From Dickeya chrysanthemi NCPPB 402 (GTDB lineage: Bacteria > Pseudomonadota > Gammaproteobacteria > Enterobacterales > Enterobacteriaceae), in assembly GCF_000406105.1 (NCBI RefSeq), contig NZ_CM001974.1, forward strand, positions 858,735 through 922,734: 64,000 bases of DNA, read 5' to 3'. Numbering within the stretch: the first letter of the stretch is position 1; every line of letters begins with the position of its first letter. A program made the translations under genes and the position numbers. The notes beneath the pieces were generated by a model. That model searched no databases, was not told the origin of the DNA, and was given only the letters and a program-made list of their open reading frames with translations. This document shows positions 1-12,654 of the stretch, one piece after another.

Positions 1-673
1 CATTATTCAGTTAGGGTCGATTCTGGCGGTAGTTGTGGTGTTCTGGCGGCGGATGTTCGGACTGATTGGCATCCATTTCGGTCAGCCACCGCAGCATGAA
101 GGGCGCGGTAAAGGCCATCTGACGTTGGCGCACATTATTCTGGCGATGATCCCTGCCGTCGTGCTGGGGTTGGTGTTGCATGACACCATCAAATCGCTGT
201 TCAATCCGGTCACCGTCACGTACGCGCTGGTGGCCGGCGGCCTGTTGTTGTTGTTGGCGGAGTGGTGCAAGCCGAAAAAACCGAAAGCGGAAGGGCTGGA
301 TGACATCAGTTATCTGCAGGCGTTCCTGATTGGCTGTTTTCAATGTCTGGCGCTGTGGCCGGGGTTCTCACGTTCCGGTGCCACCATTTCCGGCGGGATG
401 TTGGTCGGCGTTAACCGTTACGCCGCCTCCGAATTCTCCTTTATCCTGGCGGTGCCGATTATGCTGGGGGCGAGCGGGCTGGATTTGTATAAAAGCTGGC
501 ATTTCCTGTCGTTGTCTGACCTGCCGATGTTTGCCACCGGTTTTGTGACCGCGTTTGTCGTGGCGATGATTGCGATCAAAACCTTCCTGCACTTGATCAA
601 GCGCGTTTCGTTCGTGCCCTTCGCTATTTACCGTTTTATCGTAGCCGCCGTCGTGTGGCTGGTGTTGATGTAA
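1..673 (+). CDS. uppP: Undecaprenyl-diphosphatase, 5'-truncated by the window edge
   Basis: Integral membrane phosphatase that recycles undecaprenyl pyrophosphate to the monophosphate carrier used for peptidoglycan and O-antigen synthesis; also called BacA. The open frame is already running at base 2 (it reads [17 protein letters not shown]), so about the first 50 residues, including the first catalytic region, lie outside the window. What is visible matches the family: [14 protein letters not shown], the conserved [13 protein letters not shown] active-site loop, and several hydrophobic helices to the C-terminus. It converges on cca, as in E. coli. An in-frame GTG at 35 is not the real start because homology continues upstream of it. 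Confidence 0.95.
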   Translation, partial: IIQLGSILAVVVVFWRRMFGLIGIHFGQPPQHEGRGKGHLTLAHIILAMIPAVVLGLVLHDTIKSLFNPVTVTYALVAGGLLLLLAEWCKPKKPKAEGLDDISYLQAFLIGCFQCLALWPGFSRSGATISGGMLVGVNRYAASEFSFILAVPIMLGASGLDLYKSWHFLSLSDLPMFATGFVTAFVVAMIAIKTFLHLIKRVSFVPFAIYRFIVAAVVWLVLM

Positions 674-679
674 TCCGCC

Positions 680-703
680 GGGATGCGTCGAACGATGCAT
701 CCC
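680..703. terminator. Hairpin between convergent uppP and cca
   Basis: A 7-bp perfect stem (GGGATGC with GCATCCC) lies 6 bases after the uppP stop, between two convergent genes. There is no T tract on either side, so intrinsic termination is only a possibility. Confidence 0.35.
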
Positions 704-732
704 GACGATGAGGCATCCCAACGATAATGACG

Positions 733-1980
733 TCATGAGCATGGCCCGGCGGCTTCGGATCGCCGGGTTTTCCACTCGTCCAACGCGACATGTCGGCGGC
801 GCTGCAACTCTTCCCTGATCGCGGCGTGCCGGAATCCGGCTGCCACTACTTCAGCGCTGGTTATCCGGCTGACGACGGCAAAGGCTTCGCGCAGATAGTC
901 TCCTTGTGGATAGGGTTGTTGCTCCAGCCCGGCTCGTCCACGCGCATCGGCTTCGCTGGCAAGGATCAATTGCTCCAGCCGCTGGGGTTTGCGCCAGACG
1001 TCAATGGCATCAAACAGTTTAAGCAGGGTTTTCGCTTGCAGCATCTGCACGGTGTGGATCAGGTCATGGTATTCAGCGACCAGACAGGCCAGGTCGCGCA
1101 AGGCATTCGGTACGCGCAAGCGTTGGCATAATGCTTCCACCAGCGGCACGCCTGCGGCGCCGTGACCGTGATGACGCGGCCACAGTTCCGGTGGCGTTAG
1201 CCCTTTACCGAGATCATGGCACAGCGTCGCGAAGCGGACGTCGAGCGCCGGGCTGAGGCGGGCGGCCATCGCCAGGCTCATCATGGTATGGATGCCGGTG
1301 TCGATTTCCGGGTGCCAGGTGGCGGGAGCCGGTACGCCGTAAAGCCGATCGACCTCAGGGAACAGGATAGCCAGCGCACCGCAATCACGCAGCACCTGAA
1401 AGTAGACCTGGGGATTTTGCGTGTCGAGGGCTTTTTCCGTCTCTTTCCAGACACGCTCCGGCGTCAGGAAATCCAGCTCACCGTCGCGGGTCATGGTTTG
1501 CATCAGATGCAATGTTTCTTCGGCAATCTGAAAACCAAGGTGGGCGTAGCGGGCGGCGAAACGCGCAACTCGCAGCACACGCAACGGGTCTTCGCTGAAC
1601 GCCTCTGAGACATGACGCAGCAGGCGGTTTTGTAAATCGTGCCGACCGCCGTACGGGTCTATCAACCGCCCATCTTCATCCTGGGCGATGGCATTGATGG
1701 TCAGATCGCGTCGTTGTAGATCGTCTTCCAGTGTAATGTCCGGCGTGGCCCGGCAGGTAAATCCGGTGTAGCCGTTGCCGGACTTGCGTTCGGTACGAGC
1801 CAGCGCATATTCCTCTTTGGTCTGCGGATGCAGGAATACCGGGAAATCCCGCCCAACCTGCTGGTAACCTTGCTGCAACAGCATCTCCGGCGTAGCGCCG
1901 ACCACGACCCAATCGCGTTCGGTAACCGGCCTGCCCAACAGACCATCACGCACTGCGCCCCCTACAAGGTAAATCTTCAA
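733..1980 (-). CDS. cca: CCA-adding enzyme (tRNA nucleotidyltransferase)
   Basis: Adds or repairs the 3'-CCA of tRNAs; gammaproteobacterial members also carry a C-terminal HD domain with phosphatase and phosphodiesterase activity. The protein begins [11 protein letters not shown], the nucleotidyltransferase glycine motif, followed by the acidic catalytic pair near ERDW (about residues 21-24); the HD motif is in [13 protein letters not shown] place the start at a TTG at 1980 because homology begins exactly there and a GGGAG ribosome site lies 6 bases upstream; the frame stays open to 2055 without similarity. The product is 415 residues, against about 412 in E. coli. The rare TTG start may keep expression low. 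Confidence 0.95.
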   Translation of the reverse strand: MKIYLVGGAVRDGLLGRPVTERDWVVVGATPEMLLQQGYQQVGRDFPVFLHPQTKEEYALARTERKSGNGYTGFTCRATPDITLEDDLQRRDLTINAIAQDEDGRLIDPYGGRHDLQNRLLRHVSEAFSEDPLRVLRVARFAARYAHLGFQIAEETLHLMQTMTRDGELDFLTPERVWKETEKALDTQNPQVYFQVLRDCGALAILFPEVDRLYGVPAPATWHPEIDTGIHTMMSLAMAARLSPALDVRFATLCHDLGKGLTPPELWPRHHGHGAAGVPLVEALCQRLRVPNALRDLACLVAEYHDLIHTVQMLQAKTLLKLFDAIDVWRKPQRLEQLILASEADARGRAGLEQQPYPQGDYLREAFAVVSRITSAEVVAAGFRHAAIREELQRRRHVALDEWKTRRSEAAGPCS

Positions 1981-2113
1981 ACCCGGCTCCCGATAGTAGA
2001 CTGTGTCGATAACGATAATTTCGTTTATTGTTGATGAACATCCTCGGGAACACAATCCTGAACGCTATCTTGAAGACCGCGGCATCCGTGTACGACCAGC
2101 CGGTATTCTGGGG

Positions 2114-2737
2114 TTACCCCATCCAGCGGTCGTTCTTTTTGCGTCGGGGCAGCAGGTGCGGCAGCAGCAATCCCAGTACCAGACCAGCGCCCGCTACGCC
2201 GCCGCCGTACATAAACCACTGCATGATCAGCGCGCGCTGCTTGTCGTCCAGTTGCAGGTTGGCTACCTCCAGCTTTTTCTGTGCGACATCCAATTGGGTT
2301 TTCAGCGTTTGATTTTCTTGTTGTAACGCCGCGAGTGCACTGTCGTTGGCGGCAACTTTCTGGCGCAGATCGGTTGTGCGCCGATTCCATTCCTGATCAA
2401 CGCCGTTGAGTTTATCGGTCAGGGTCTTTACCTGATTTTCCAGTTCCGGCACACGGGTTTTCAGGCTGGGCGTGGGGCTGAGTTGATCGAGCGGGATCCA
2501 ACTGGTTCGGTCTTTATCATCACGAATTTGGGCATACCCGGCACTGTCGTTGACGCTGAGAAGTGTGACGGCTTCGCCGGCGTTCAGCGTGCCGGCGATA
2601 CGGTATTGATTGCCGGGCCCGCTGCGGGTGTAGGTGACAAGTTCATCGGAGATATAGCGTTTTTCTTCCGCATGCAGGCTCAGCGCAGCGGACAAGCCCA
2701 GTATGGCGACGAGAAAAAAAGATAATTTGTTCATCAT
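2114..2737 (-). CDS. ygiM: SH3-domain, membrane-anchored envelope protein YgiM
   Basis: Protein of the TIGR04211 SH3 family with unproven function, about 207 residues, like E. coli YgiM. It has an N-terminal signal peptide ending in LHAEE, a bacterial SH3 domain (about 25-90, YTRSGPGNQYR, WIPLDQL), a predicted coiled coil (about 95-175, rich in Q, L, K and E), a transmembrane helix (about 180-200) and a basic tail ending KNDRWMG. The topology implies a periplasmic SH3 and coiled coil anchored by the C-terminal helix. Start is one of two adjacent ATGs (2737 or 2734); an upstream TTG at 2743 has no ribosome site. It lies between cca and ygiF as in E. coli. Confidence 0.9.
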   Translation of the reverse strand: MMNKLSFFLVAILGLSAALSLHAEEKRYISDELVTYTRSGPGNQYRIAGTLNAGEAVTLLSVNDSAGYAQIRDDKDRTSWIPLDQLSPTPSLKTRVPELENQVKTLTDKLNGVDQEWNRRTTDLRQKVAANDSALAALQQENQTLKTQLDVAQKKLEVANLQLDDKQRALIMQWFMYGGGVAGAGLVLGLLLPHLLPRRKKNDRWMG

Positions 2738-3023
2738 ATTCAATATATTAAGCTCGCAGGGGTTATGCAGTTAGCGGGCCCAGTCTGACGATGCCGTTGG
2801 CAAACCTGAATGGGAACAGTCTTAGAACCTATCCTGATGGGCACTGACTCAGGAGGCGTCATCCATGAGTTGTCGGTGGCAACCGGCTGCGAATGCACAA
2901 CAGTTGCACCGGCTTTGCGAGCGCCTTCGCAGGGTGTGCGAGCGCCATGCCGCAAAAGTGGCAACCTGCGATAAAATGTTATTTACTGGCGACATTTCAG
3001 CAATATTCGGGTAGTGCAAGACT
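2738..3023. other. Intergenic region between ygiM and ygiF
   Basis: This divergent region must hold the promoters for ygiM and ygiF. It contains a 10-base direct repeat (TGCGAGCGCC, near 2917 and 2938) and several small dyads. I recognise no operator or small gene. Confidence 0.4.
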
Positions 3024-4355
3024 ATGAGCGAAGAGATCGAATTAAAATTTATTATTCACCCTGATGCGACGGCCGCGCTCAGACAAGGGCTGAAAAACTG
3101 GCAGAGCGATGTGGGGCATAGCAACCATCTGCACACCCGCCAACTGGTGAATAGTTATTACGAAACGGCGGATGGGTACTTGCGCCAGCATGACATTGGG
3201 CTACGTATTCGGGGTGAAAACGGCCGCTATGAAATGACGGTGAAAACCGCAGGAAAAGTGGTGGGCGGGCTGCACCAGCACCCGGAATACAACGTGGATT
3301 TGCCGGGGCCGCAGTTAGATATTCGCCTGATGCCGTCGGAAATTTGGCCGGAAGATTGTGATGTGGCGGCGTTGGCTCAGGCGCTGTCGCCGCTGTTTAG
3401 TACTGATTTTCAGCGTGAGTCCTGGGTTGTGTCTTACCATCAGAGCTTGATCGAGATCGCGGTGGATCAGGGTAAGATCCATGCCGGCGAGCTTGTCGAG
3501 CCGCTGTGTGAGCTGGAGCTGGAACTGAAAAATGGCCGCACCGAGGATCTGCTGGCGTTCGCCAGTGAACTGGCCGACATCGGCGGTTTACGGCAAGGCG
3601 GCTTAAGTAAAGCCGCTCGCGGCTACCACCTGGCGAAAGGCAACCCGGAACGAGTCTGTCGCGAGCTGGGTTTCCTGCCCGTACAGCCGAAAATCACCCT
3701 TGAGCAGGGTATTGCCGCCGGGCTGGAGCATGCATTCAGCCATTGGCAATATCATGAGGAACTCTGGGCTCGTGGCAATGCCGCCGCACGCCCGGCGTTG
3801 CTGGAGGCAGGCGCCATGATGCGGGAACTGCTGGTGCTGGCAGGCGGCGTGTTGCCCCGTAAAGTGACCGCAGAGTTTCGTGCGGCGCTGACCCACCTTG
3901 AAGAAGCGATAGAGCGTACGGAAACGGCGGATACGCTCTGCTATAGCGTCGATTACCTGAAGGGGAAACTGATTCTGACCTCGTGGTTGGTCAAACGAGG
4001 CTGGCGCGGCTATATGGACAACCGTGAGCTGATGCGGTTGCAAAGTTCCTGGAAACGCTTTGCCGACATCATGATGAGCCGAGGTTTGGCTGAACTCAAA
4101 GCGGTATTCAGTCATGCGTTGGATGCGCTGCATTACACCCAGCAATTACCGCGTTTGCAGCGAGGCGTGTATACCTTTTTGCTGCTGGGGGGAAGCTATC
4201 CGCAAGAGGAGGCCGCGCGTTATCTGCAACAGTGGCGAGAACTGATGCAACTGATTGAGGCGCTGTCCATCGGCCAGGTAGTGCCTAATGCGCTGGAGAC
4301 ATGCCGCAAGCAGGCGCTCGCCCGGTCGCCGTTCTGGCTGCACAGCGGCCAGTAA
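3024..4355 (+). CDS. ygiF: CYTH-CHAD inorganic triphosphatase YgiF
   Basis: Hydrolyses inorganic triphosphate; the E. coli orthologue is a demonstrated triphosphatase. The N-terminal half (about 1-205) is a CYTH domain beginning with the EIELKF metal/phosphate motif, with further basic and acidic tunnel residues ([14 protein letters not shown]). The C-terminal half (about 215-443) is a CHAD helical domain rich in conserved histidines and basic residues. Length is 443, close to the E. coli 433. The gene sits directly upstream of glnE, the conserved arrangement, 100 bases before its start. Confidence 0.93.
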   Translation: MSEEIELKFIIHPDATAALRQGLKNWQSDVGHSNHLHTRQLVNSYYETADGYLRQHDIGLRIRGENGRYEMTVKTAGKVVGGLHQHPEYNVDLPGPQLDIRLMPSEIWPEDCDVAALAQALSPLFSTDFQRESWVVSYHQSLIEIAVDQGKIHAGELVEPLCELELELKNGRTEDLLAFASELADIGGLRQGGLSKAARGYHLAKGNPERVCRELGFLPVQPKITLEQGIAAGLEHAFSHWQYHEELWARGNAAARPALLEAGAMMRELLVLAGGVLPRKVTAEFRAALTHLEEAIERTETADTLCYSVDYLKGKLILTSWLVKRGWRGYMDNRELMRLQSSWKRFADIMMSRGLAELKAVFSHALDALHYTQQLPRLQRGVYTFLLLGGSYPQEEAARYLQQWRELMQLIEALSIGQVVPNALETCRKQALARSPFWLHSGQ

Positions 4356-4455
4356 GCCCGGAGCATCGCTCGTCGGGGACTGGCTGTCGATGGCGCCGCT
4401 CCCCGGTTCAACCCCATTGAAGCTGCCTGACAGGCAGCTGTGCAAGGATATCGCC

Positions 4456-7305
4456 ATGACCTGTCATTCCGCATCGTTATTTCCGCTCTCTGAAGCCCTT
4501 GCCGAACAGGCACGCCGGGAAAGGGAGCGCTTATTGAGCGCCGACCCAACGCCGACGGCCGATGACGCCGCCGCGGTACTGGCCTGCAGCGAATTTGTCA
4601 GCGAGTCGCTGATGCGTTACCCGGACTGGCGACAGGAGATAGCCCGGCAGCCGCCTTTGCCGGAAGAGTGGCGGCACTATGCGGATTGGTTATCGCAAGC
4701 GTTAAGCGGCGTCAGCGATGAGGCGGGGTTAATGAAAGCGCTGCGCCTGTTCCGACGCCGTATTCTGACACGTATTGCCTGGGGGCAATGGTTGCAGCGC
4801 AGTACCGCCGACGAAACCTTGCAACAGTTGAGCGTATTGGCAGAGGCGCTGATCGTCGCCGCTCGCCAGTGGTTGTATGACGCTTGCTGTCGCGAATGGG
4901 GCACGCCGTGCAATGCCGCGGGCGAACCACAGCCGTTGCTGATTTTGGGAATGGGCAAACTGGGCGGCGGCGAGCTCAACTTTTCCTCGGATATCGACCT
5001 GATTTTCGCCTATCCGGAAAACGGCCAGACCCGCGGCGGCCGTCGTGAACTGGATAACGCCCAGTTTTTCACCCGTCTCGGCCAGCGGCTGATCAAGGCA
5101 TTGGATCAACCGACGGTCGACGGTTTTGTGTATCGGGTTGATATGCGGCTGCGGCCATTTGGCGACAGCGGCCCGCTGGTAATGAGTTTCGCCGCGCTGG
5201 AAGATTACTATCAGGAGCAGGGGCGCGACTGGGAACGTTATGCGATGGTGAAAGCCAGGCTGATGGGCGGGGATGACGATCATTACAGCCAGGAACTGAT
5301 CCGTATGCTGCGACCGTTCGTGTTTCGTCGCTATATCGACTTTAGTGTGATCCAATCGCTGCGCAACATGAAGAGCATGATTGCCCGTGAAGTACGACGA
5401 CGCGACCTGCGCAACAATATTAAGTTGGGGGCGGGCGGCATCCGCGAAGTGGAATTTATTACCCAGGTATTCCAACTGATTCGCGGTGGCCGGGAGCCGG
5501 CGTTACAGGGGCGTTCTCTGTTGCCGACGTTGGAGCAGGTGGGAGAATTAGGGTTATTAACCCCGGTGCAGGCCACTCAGTTACGCGAGGCCTATCTGTT
5601 TTTGCGTCGTCTGGAGAACTTGCTGCAGTCGATTGCCGACGAGCAAACGCAAACCCTGCCGGAAGATTCGCTTAATCAGGCGCGATTGGCGTGGGGGATG
5701 GGTTGTAACGACTGGCTGCAACTGAGTGAACGCTTACATCAGCAGATGCAGGCGGTTCGCGCGGTATTTCATGAATTGATTGGTGATGACGCGCCGGACG
5801 GCAGTGAAACCCCGGAGCACAGCCATTACAGTAGCCTGTGGCAGGATGGACTTGAAAGCGCGGATTTGTTGGCGTTATCGCCGCAACTGACCACTGATAT
5901 CGGTGAGCGCTTACTGACTCGGGTTGCCGACTTTCGTGCTGATTTATCCCGTCGCACCATCGGGCCTCGCGGGCGTGACGTGCTCGATCAGTTAATGCCG
6001 ACCTTGCTGGCGCAAGCCTGTGGTTATGCCAATGCCGATATTATCGTGGCGCGTTTGACGCCGCTGTTGCTGGGCATCGTGACCCGTACCACCTATCTGG
6101 AGTTGTTACTGGAGTCGCGTGCGGCGTTGACGCAGTTGATCCGACTGTGTGCCGTATCGCCGATGATTGCCAGCCAGTTGGCGCGTTACCCGCTGCTGCT
6201 GGATGAGCTGCTGGATCCCGCCAGTCTGTACCAACCCATCGCGCTGGAGGCTTACGCCGATGAACTGCGTCAATACCTGATGCGGGTGCCGACGGACGAT
6301 GAAGAGCAGCAACTGGAAGCATTGCGTCAGTTTAAACAGGCGCAGCATCTGCGTATTGCCGCCGCAGATATCGTCGGCGCGCTACCGGTGATGAAAGTGA
6401 GTGATCACTTAACCTATCTGGCGGAGGCCATTATCGCCGCGGTGGTGCAGCAGGCGTGGAACCAGATGGTGGTGCGTTACGGCCAGCCTGCTCATCTGCA
6501 TGCCCAGTCCGGACGGGGATTCGCGGTCGTGGGATACGGCAAACTGGGCGGCTGGGAGCTGGGTTACAGCTCTGACCTTGATCTGGTGTTCCTGATTGAT
6601 TGCCCGGATAACGTAATGACCGATGGCGAGCGGAGTATTGATGGCCGCCAGTTCTATTTGCGGCTGGCCCAGCGGGTGATGCACCTGTTCAGTACCCGTA
6701 CTTCGTCCGGCATTTTGTACGAGGTCGATGCCCGTTTAAGGCCATCGGGTGCGGCGGGGATGCTGGTAAGCACTGTGGCGGCGTTTGAGGATTATCAGTG
6801 TAATGAAGCCTGGACCTGGGAGCATCAGGCACTGGTTCGTGCCCGGATTGTGTATGGCGAGCCTGCCATACAGCAGCAGTTCGAGCAGATCCGCCAGCGA
6901 ATTTTATGCCGTGAGCGCGACGGCGACGCATTGCGCACCGAAGTGCGGGAAATGCGGGAAAAGATGCGTCGGCATCACGCCGGCAAGGACGAAGGGTTTG
7001 ATATTAAAGCGGATGCCGGCGGTATCACCGATATCGAATTCATCACGCAATATCTGGTGCTGCGTTATTCCTCACAGGAGCCGCGATTAACGCGTTGGTC
7101 CGATAACGTGCGTATTCTGGAACTGCTGGCTCGTCACGGCGTGATGGACGAAGCCGAAGCCGATGCGTTGCGACTGGCCTACATCACCCTGCGCGATGAA
7201 ATTCACCACCTGGCGTTGCAGGAACTGCCCGGCCGGGTCGGACAGGATAGCTTCACCGCCGAGCGCCAACAGGTGCTACAGAGCTGGAAAACGTGGCTGG
7301 AGTGA
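4456..7305 (+). CDS. glnE: Bifunctional glutamine synthetase adenylyltransferase/adenylyl-removing enzyme
   Basis: Adds AMP to, or removes it from, glutamine synthetase in response to PII and glutamine, setting nitrogen assimilation. Two nucleotidyltransferase modules are visible: [18 protein letters not shown] in the N-terminal deadenylylase half and [18 protein letters not shown] in the C-terminal adenylylase half, joined by a regulatory helical linker. The frame is open back to 4288, but the ATG at 4456 follows an AAGGAT site and gives 949 residues, near the E. coli 946. The ygiF-glnE-hldE order is standard. Confidence 0.96.
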   Translation: MTCHSASLFPLSEALAEQARRERERLLSADPTPTADDAAAVLACSEFVSESLMRYPDWRQEIARQPPLPEEWRHYADWLSQALSGVSDEAGLMKALRLFRRRILTRIAWGQWLQRSTADETLQQLSVLAEALIVAARQWLYDACCREWGTPCNAAGEPQPLLILGMGKLGGGELNFSSDIDLIFAYPENGQTRGGRRELDNAQFFTRLGQRLIKALDQPTVDGFVYRVDMRLRPFGDSGPLVMSFAALEDYYQEQGRDWERYAMVKARLMGGDDDHYSQELIRMLRPFVFRRYIDFSVIQSLRNMKSMIAREVRRRDLRNNIKLGAGGIREVEFITQVFQLIRGGREPALQGRSLLPTLEQVGELGLLTPVQATQLREAYLFLRRLENLLQSIADEQTQTLPEDSLNQARLAWGMGCNDWLQLSERLHQQMQAVRAVFHELIGDDAPDGSETPEHSHYSSLWQDGLESADLLALSPQLTTDIGERLLTRVADFRADLSRRTIGPRGRDVLDQLMPTLLAQACGYANADIIVARLTPLLLGIVTRTTYLELLLESRAALTQLIRLCAVSPMIASQLARYPLLLDELLDPASLYQPIALEAYADELRQYLMRVPTDDEEQQLEALRQFKQAQHLRIAAADIVGALPVMKVSDHLTYLAEAIIAAVVQQAWNQMVVRYGQPAHLHAQSGRGFAVVGYGKLGGWELGYSSDLDLVFLIDCPDNVMTDGERSIDGRQFYLRLAQRVMHLFSTRTSSGILYEVDARLRPSGAAGMLVSTVAAFEDYQCNEAWTWEHQALVRARIVYGEPAIQQQFEQIRQRILCRERDGDALRTEVREMREKMRRHHAGKDEGFDIKADAGGITDIEFITQYLVLRYSSQEPRLTRWSDNVRILELLARHGVMDEAEADALRLAYITLRDEIHHLALQELPGRVGQDSFTAERQQVLQSWKTWLE

Positions 7306-7364
7306 GGCGAACGGCGTCAAACGGCGTTGTGGCGCGCGAGGCTACCCGGTGAGTGTGGTCGTTG

Positions 7365-7412
7365 AGTGTGATGGTGTGGCATGTGATGGTGTGGTAGTTG
7401 AATGTGATAGTA
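7365..7412. repeat. 15-bp imperfect tandem repeat upstream of hldE
   Basis: TGTGATGGTGTGG occurs at 7367-7379 and again at 7382-7394 (15-base period), with a third partial copy (TGTGATAG) from about 7403. It lies in the glnE-hldE gap where the hldE promoter is expected. Confidence 0.7.
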
Positions 7413-7451
7413 TAGCGCGCGTTAAAAATGAATCTGTTTTGGAGCCAGGGA

Positions 7452-10942
<3,491 letters not shown>

Positions 10943-10948
10943 AGCCGT

Positions 10949-11164
10949 ATGGAAAAAGAGGATCTGCTGGCAATCGCCAATACGCCGATGCCGTTCGGCA
11001 AATATAAAGGCCGTATGCTCATTGATTTGCCGGAAGAGTATCTTTTATGGTTCGCCCGCAAGGGCGAATTTCCGGCAGGGCGGTTAGGCGAGTTGATGCA
11101 GATTACGCTTACGATCAAGATGGAAGGGCTACAAGGATTGGTTAAGCCTCTGCGCCGCTCCTGA
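10949..11164 (+). CDS. ypeB: DUF3820 family small protein YpeB
   Basis: A 71-residue protein of the DUF3820 family, recognised by TPMPFGKYKGRMLIDLPEEYLLWF and the C-terminal LxGLVKPLR. Function is unknown. The start is 7 bases after the ligA stop, so it is very likely cotranscribed with ligA, the same pairing as in E. coli. The pair seems to have moved together. Confidence 0.88.
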   Translation: MEKEDLLAIANTPMPFGKYKGRMLIDLPEEYLLWFARKGEFPAGRLGELMQITLTIKMEGLQGLVKPLRRS

Positions 11165-11310
11165 TCCCTTGTCATCTGCGCATACTGTCGTTTTGGTGCG
11201 AGTTTTGGTTCGTTGCCGGGCAAGCGCTGATGTCCGGTGACCGCACGGTTTCCTGCTCGCCGGCGTCTCTGGCCTCAATCATTCGCGTTACCCGCCGGAC
11301 GTGTTTCCTG

Positions 11311-11350
11311 AAAAAAAAAGCATCATTAATCAGAATGATAAATGATGCTT
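11311..11350 (-). terminator. Intrinsic terminator of the first flxA-like gene
   Basis: Read on the minus strand, AAGCATCATT pairs with AATGATGCTT and is followed by nine T residues. It lies about 37 bases past the stop of the gene at 11387-11746. Confidence 0.85.
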
Positions 11351-11386
11351 TCGTTCATGCCAGGCGATAATCAGCCGGATACAGGA

Positions 11387-11746
11387 TTAGATGTAAATAT
11401 TGACGCTGTTTTCATCCGTCGGCGCGTTGACGCCTTCCTGAGGCGGGGTCGACTGAGTGGCAGAGACTTCCGACAACTGATTCTGCTGTGATTTTTGCTG
11501 CTGCAACTGCTGGATTTGTGCTTGAATCTGCTGGATTTGCGCCTGAATCATCTTTTGTTGTTGCTGAAGCAACTGGCGCTCTTCATCCGTTTTTGCTTCC
11601 ATCATTTGTTGAGTCAGCTTGGTCGCTTGTTTGGTCAGCGATTGAATTTGCTTGTTTAACTGGGAAATCTGCTGATCAATACTGGCGCTACTGCTGCTGC
11701 CCGATGATGCAGAGACGGCTGCTGCTGAGCCGATAGAGCCTGCCAT
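11387..11746 (-). CDS. FlxA-like coiled-coil protein (copy 1)
   Basis: A 119-residue protein resembling the FlxA-like family, whose E. coli member is a flagellar-regulon gene of unknown role. A serine/alanine-rich N-terminus (1-24) is followed by a long glutamine-rich coiled coil (about 25-88, repeated QIQ(A/Q)QIQQLQQQ) and a proline-rich tail ending EGVNAPTDENSVNIYI. There is no signal peptide and no membrane helix. A strong AGGAGG precedes the ATG, a FliA-type -10 lies upstream and a terminator follows, so it is a monocistronic unit. The C-terminal motif is shared with the gene at 12163-12495. Confidence 0.75.
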   Translation of the reverse strand: MAGSIGSAAAVSASSGSSSSASIDQQISQLNKQIQSLTKQATKLTQQMMEAKTDEERQLLQQQQKMIQAQIQQIQAQIQQLQQQKSQQNQLSEVSATQSTPPQEGVNAPTDENSVNIYI

Positions 11747-11782
11747 AAATTCCTCCTGAGAATAGCCATAATAGCTACACTG

Positions 11783-11810
11783 TTATCGGCATCACACTGC
11801 GATAGCCTTA
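11783..11810 (-). promoter_or_regulatory. Sigma-28 (FliA) promoter for flxA-like copy 1
   Basis: The minus strand carries an exact GCCGATAA -10 element (11783-11790) and, 12 bases upstream, TAAGGCTA (11803-11810), five of eight matches to the FliA -35 TAAAGTTT. It lies 37 bases upstream of the start codon. Confidence 0.75.
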
Positions 11811-11958
11811 TTGGCTTTTCACTTTCTTGACAAAGCCTGGATCAATTCGTCTTGATAATAACATGTTGAAACTAACTGAGCGACCGACCATTAGCTGGTA
11901 CTCTCCGGCCTGGTGGGCGCTGAGCACAGATAAACGCGTTGTGCCGTGACTTGATAGG

Positions 11959-12090
11959 TATAGACCCTCATGCATCAAGTTTCATATTCATCATTGCGCT
12001 TTGCCCGACAGGCTGCTGTCGGCGACATTCACATTAGTAAATGCTGATTTGTCTCTCATCCCAATCACTTATCCAACTTGTTGAGAATTC
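11959..12090. repeat. Decayed copy (E) of the TATACCC-ended inverted-repeat element
   Basis: Starts TATAGACCCTCAT...CAAGTT, similar to the left end of the intact copies, and later contains ATTTGTC, CTCATCCC and AATCACTTA, parallel to an internal stretch of the copy at 16562-16832. No clear right end is present. It occupies much of the 416-base gap between the two flxA-like genes, where I see no coding sequence. Confidence 0.45.
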
Positions 12091-12104
12091 ACCACTTGCC
12101 AGAA

Positions 12105-12132
12105 AAGCAAAACCCGCTGGGTTGGCAGCGGG
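12105..12132 (-). terminator. Intrinsic terminator of the second flxA-like gene
   Basis: On the minus strand CCCGCTG pairs with CAGCGGG and is followed by TTTTGCTTTT, about 30 bases beyond the stop codon. Confidence 0.8.
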
Positions 12133-12162
12133 CTGGGTTATGTCATTTCTCTGGCAGACCGA

Positions 12163-12495
12163 TCAGATATAAATATCGATCGCATGTTCGGCAGAAGGGC
12201 GATTAACGCCTTCAACCGGCCTGACCATCGGTTTGCTTTCCTGCGGTGGCGGCACCGGCTGGCTTTGCAACTGTGCAATCTGGCCTTGCATCACAACAAT
12301 CTGAGCCTGCATTGACTGTTGTTGCCCGTTAATCGTCGTTTCCTGCTGTTTTTTGGTACTTTCGCCCGATGTCTCGGCGGCTTTCAGGTTTTGCAGATTA
12401 CGATCGGAAACCTTTTGCTCAGTATTGGTTTCGACGCTGGTGGATGCTGGCACCGGCATCACTGCAAACGCAGAGCTGGTAATTGGACTCAGCAT
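12163..12495 (-). CDS. FlxA-like protein (copy 2)
   Basis: A 110-residue protein, probably a diverged paralogue of the gene at 11387-11746. The shared parts are a short glutamine-rich helix (about 58-85) and the C-terminal tail EGVNRPSAEHAIDIYI, which aligns with EGVNAPTDENSVNIYI of copy 1; the N-terminal halves differ. It has no signal peptide or membrane segment. AGGAGG precedes the ATG, a perfect FliA -10 lies upstream, and its own terminator follows. Function is unknown; context points to the flagellar/chemotaxis regulon. Confidence 0.7.
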   Translation of the reverse strand: MLSPITSSAFAVMPVPASTSVETNTEQKVSDRNLQNLKAAETSGESTKKQQETTINGQQQSMQAQIVVMQGQIAQLQSQPVPPPQESKPMVRPVEGVNRPSAEHAIDIYI

Positions 12496-12546
12496 ACATC
12501 CTCCTGATTAGGTCGTCTTTGCAGGGGGATGTCCCTGCTATCTCTA

Positions 12547-12573
12547 TTATCGGCACCTGGCGCGATTCTATGA
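12547..12573 (-). promoter_or_regulatory. Sigma-28 (FliA) -10 element for flxA-like copy 2
   Basis: The minus strand has an exact GCCGATAA (12547-12554), 52 bases upstream of the start codon. At the standard 11-base spacing the -35 (TCATAGAA) is a poor match, so the call rests on the -10 and on the paralogue having the same element. Confidence 0.6.
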
Positions 12574-12654
12574 GTAAGTATTAACCAAAAAGTCAGCTCT
12601 GGCTACTCTTTGCGCAGGATGCAGAGGTAAAGAATTGTATCTTTATGCCTGACA

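Noticed and set aside
2815..2870. Possible insertion-sequence end in the ygiM-ygiF gap (CTTAGAACCTATCCTGATGGG-like stretch)
   Set aside because: No matching second inverted repeat, no target-site duplication and no transposase fragment nearby.
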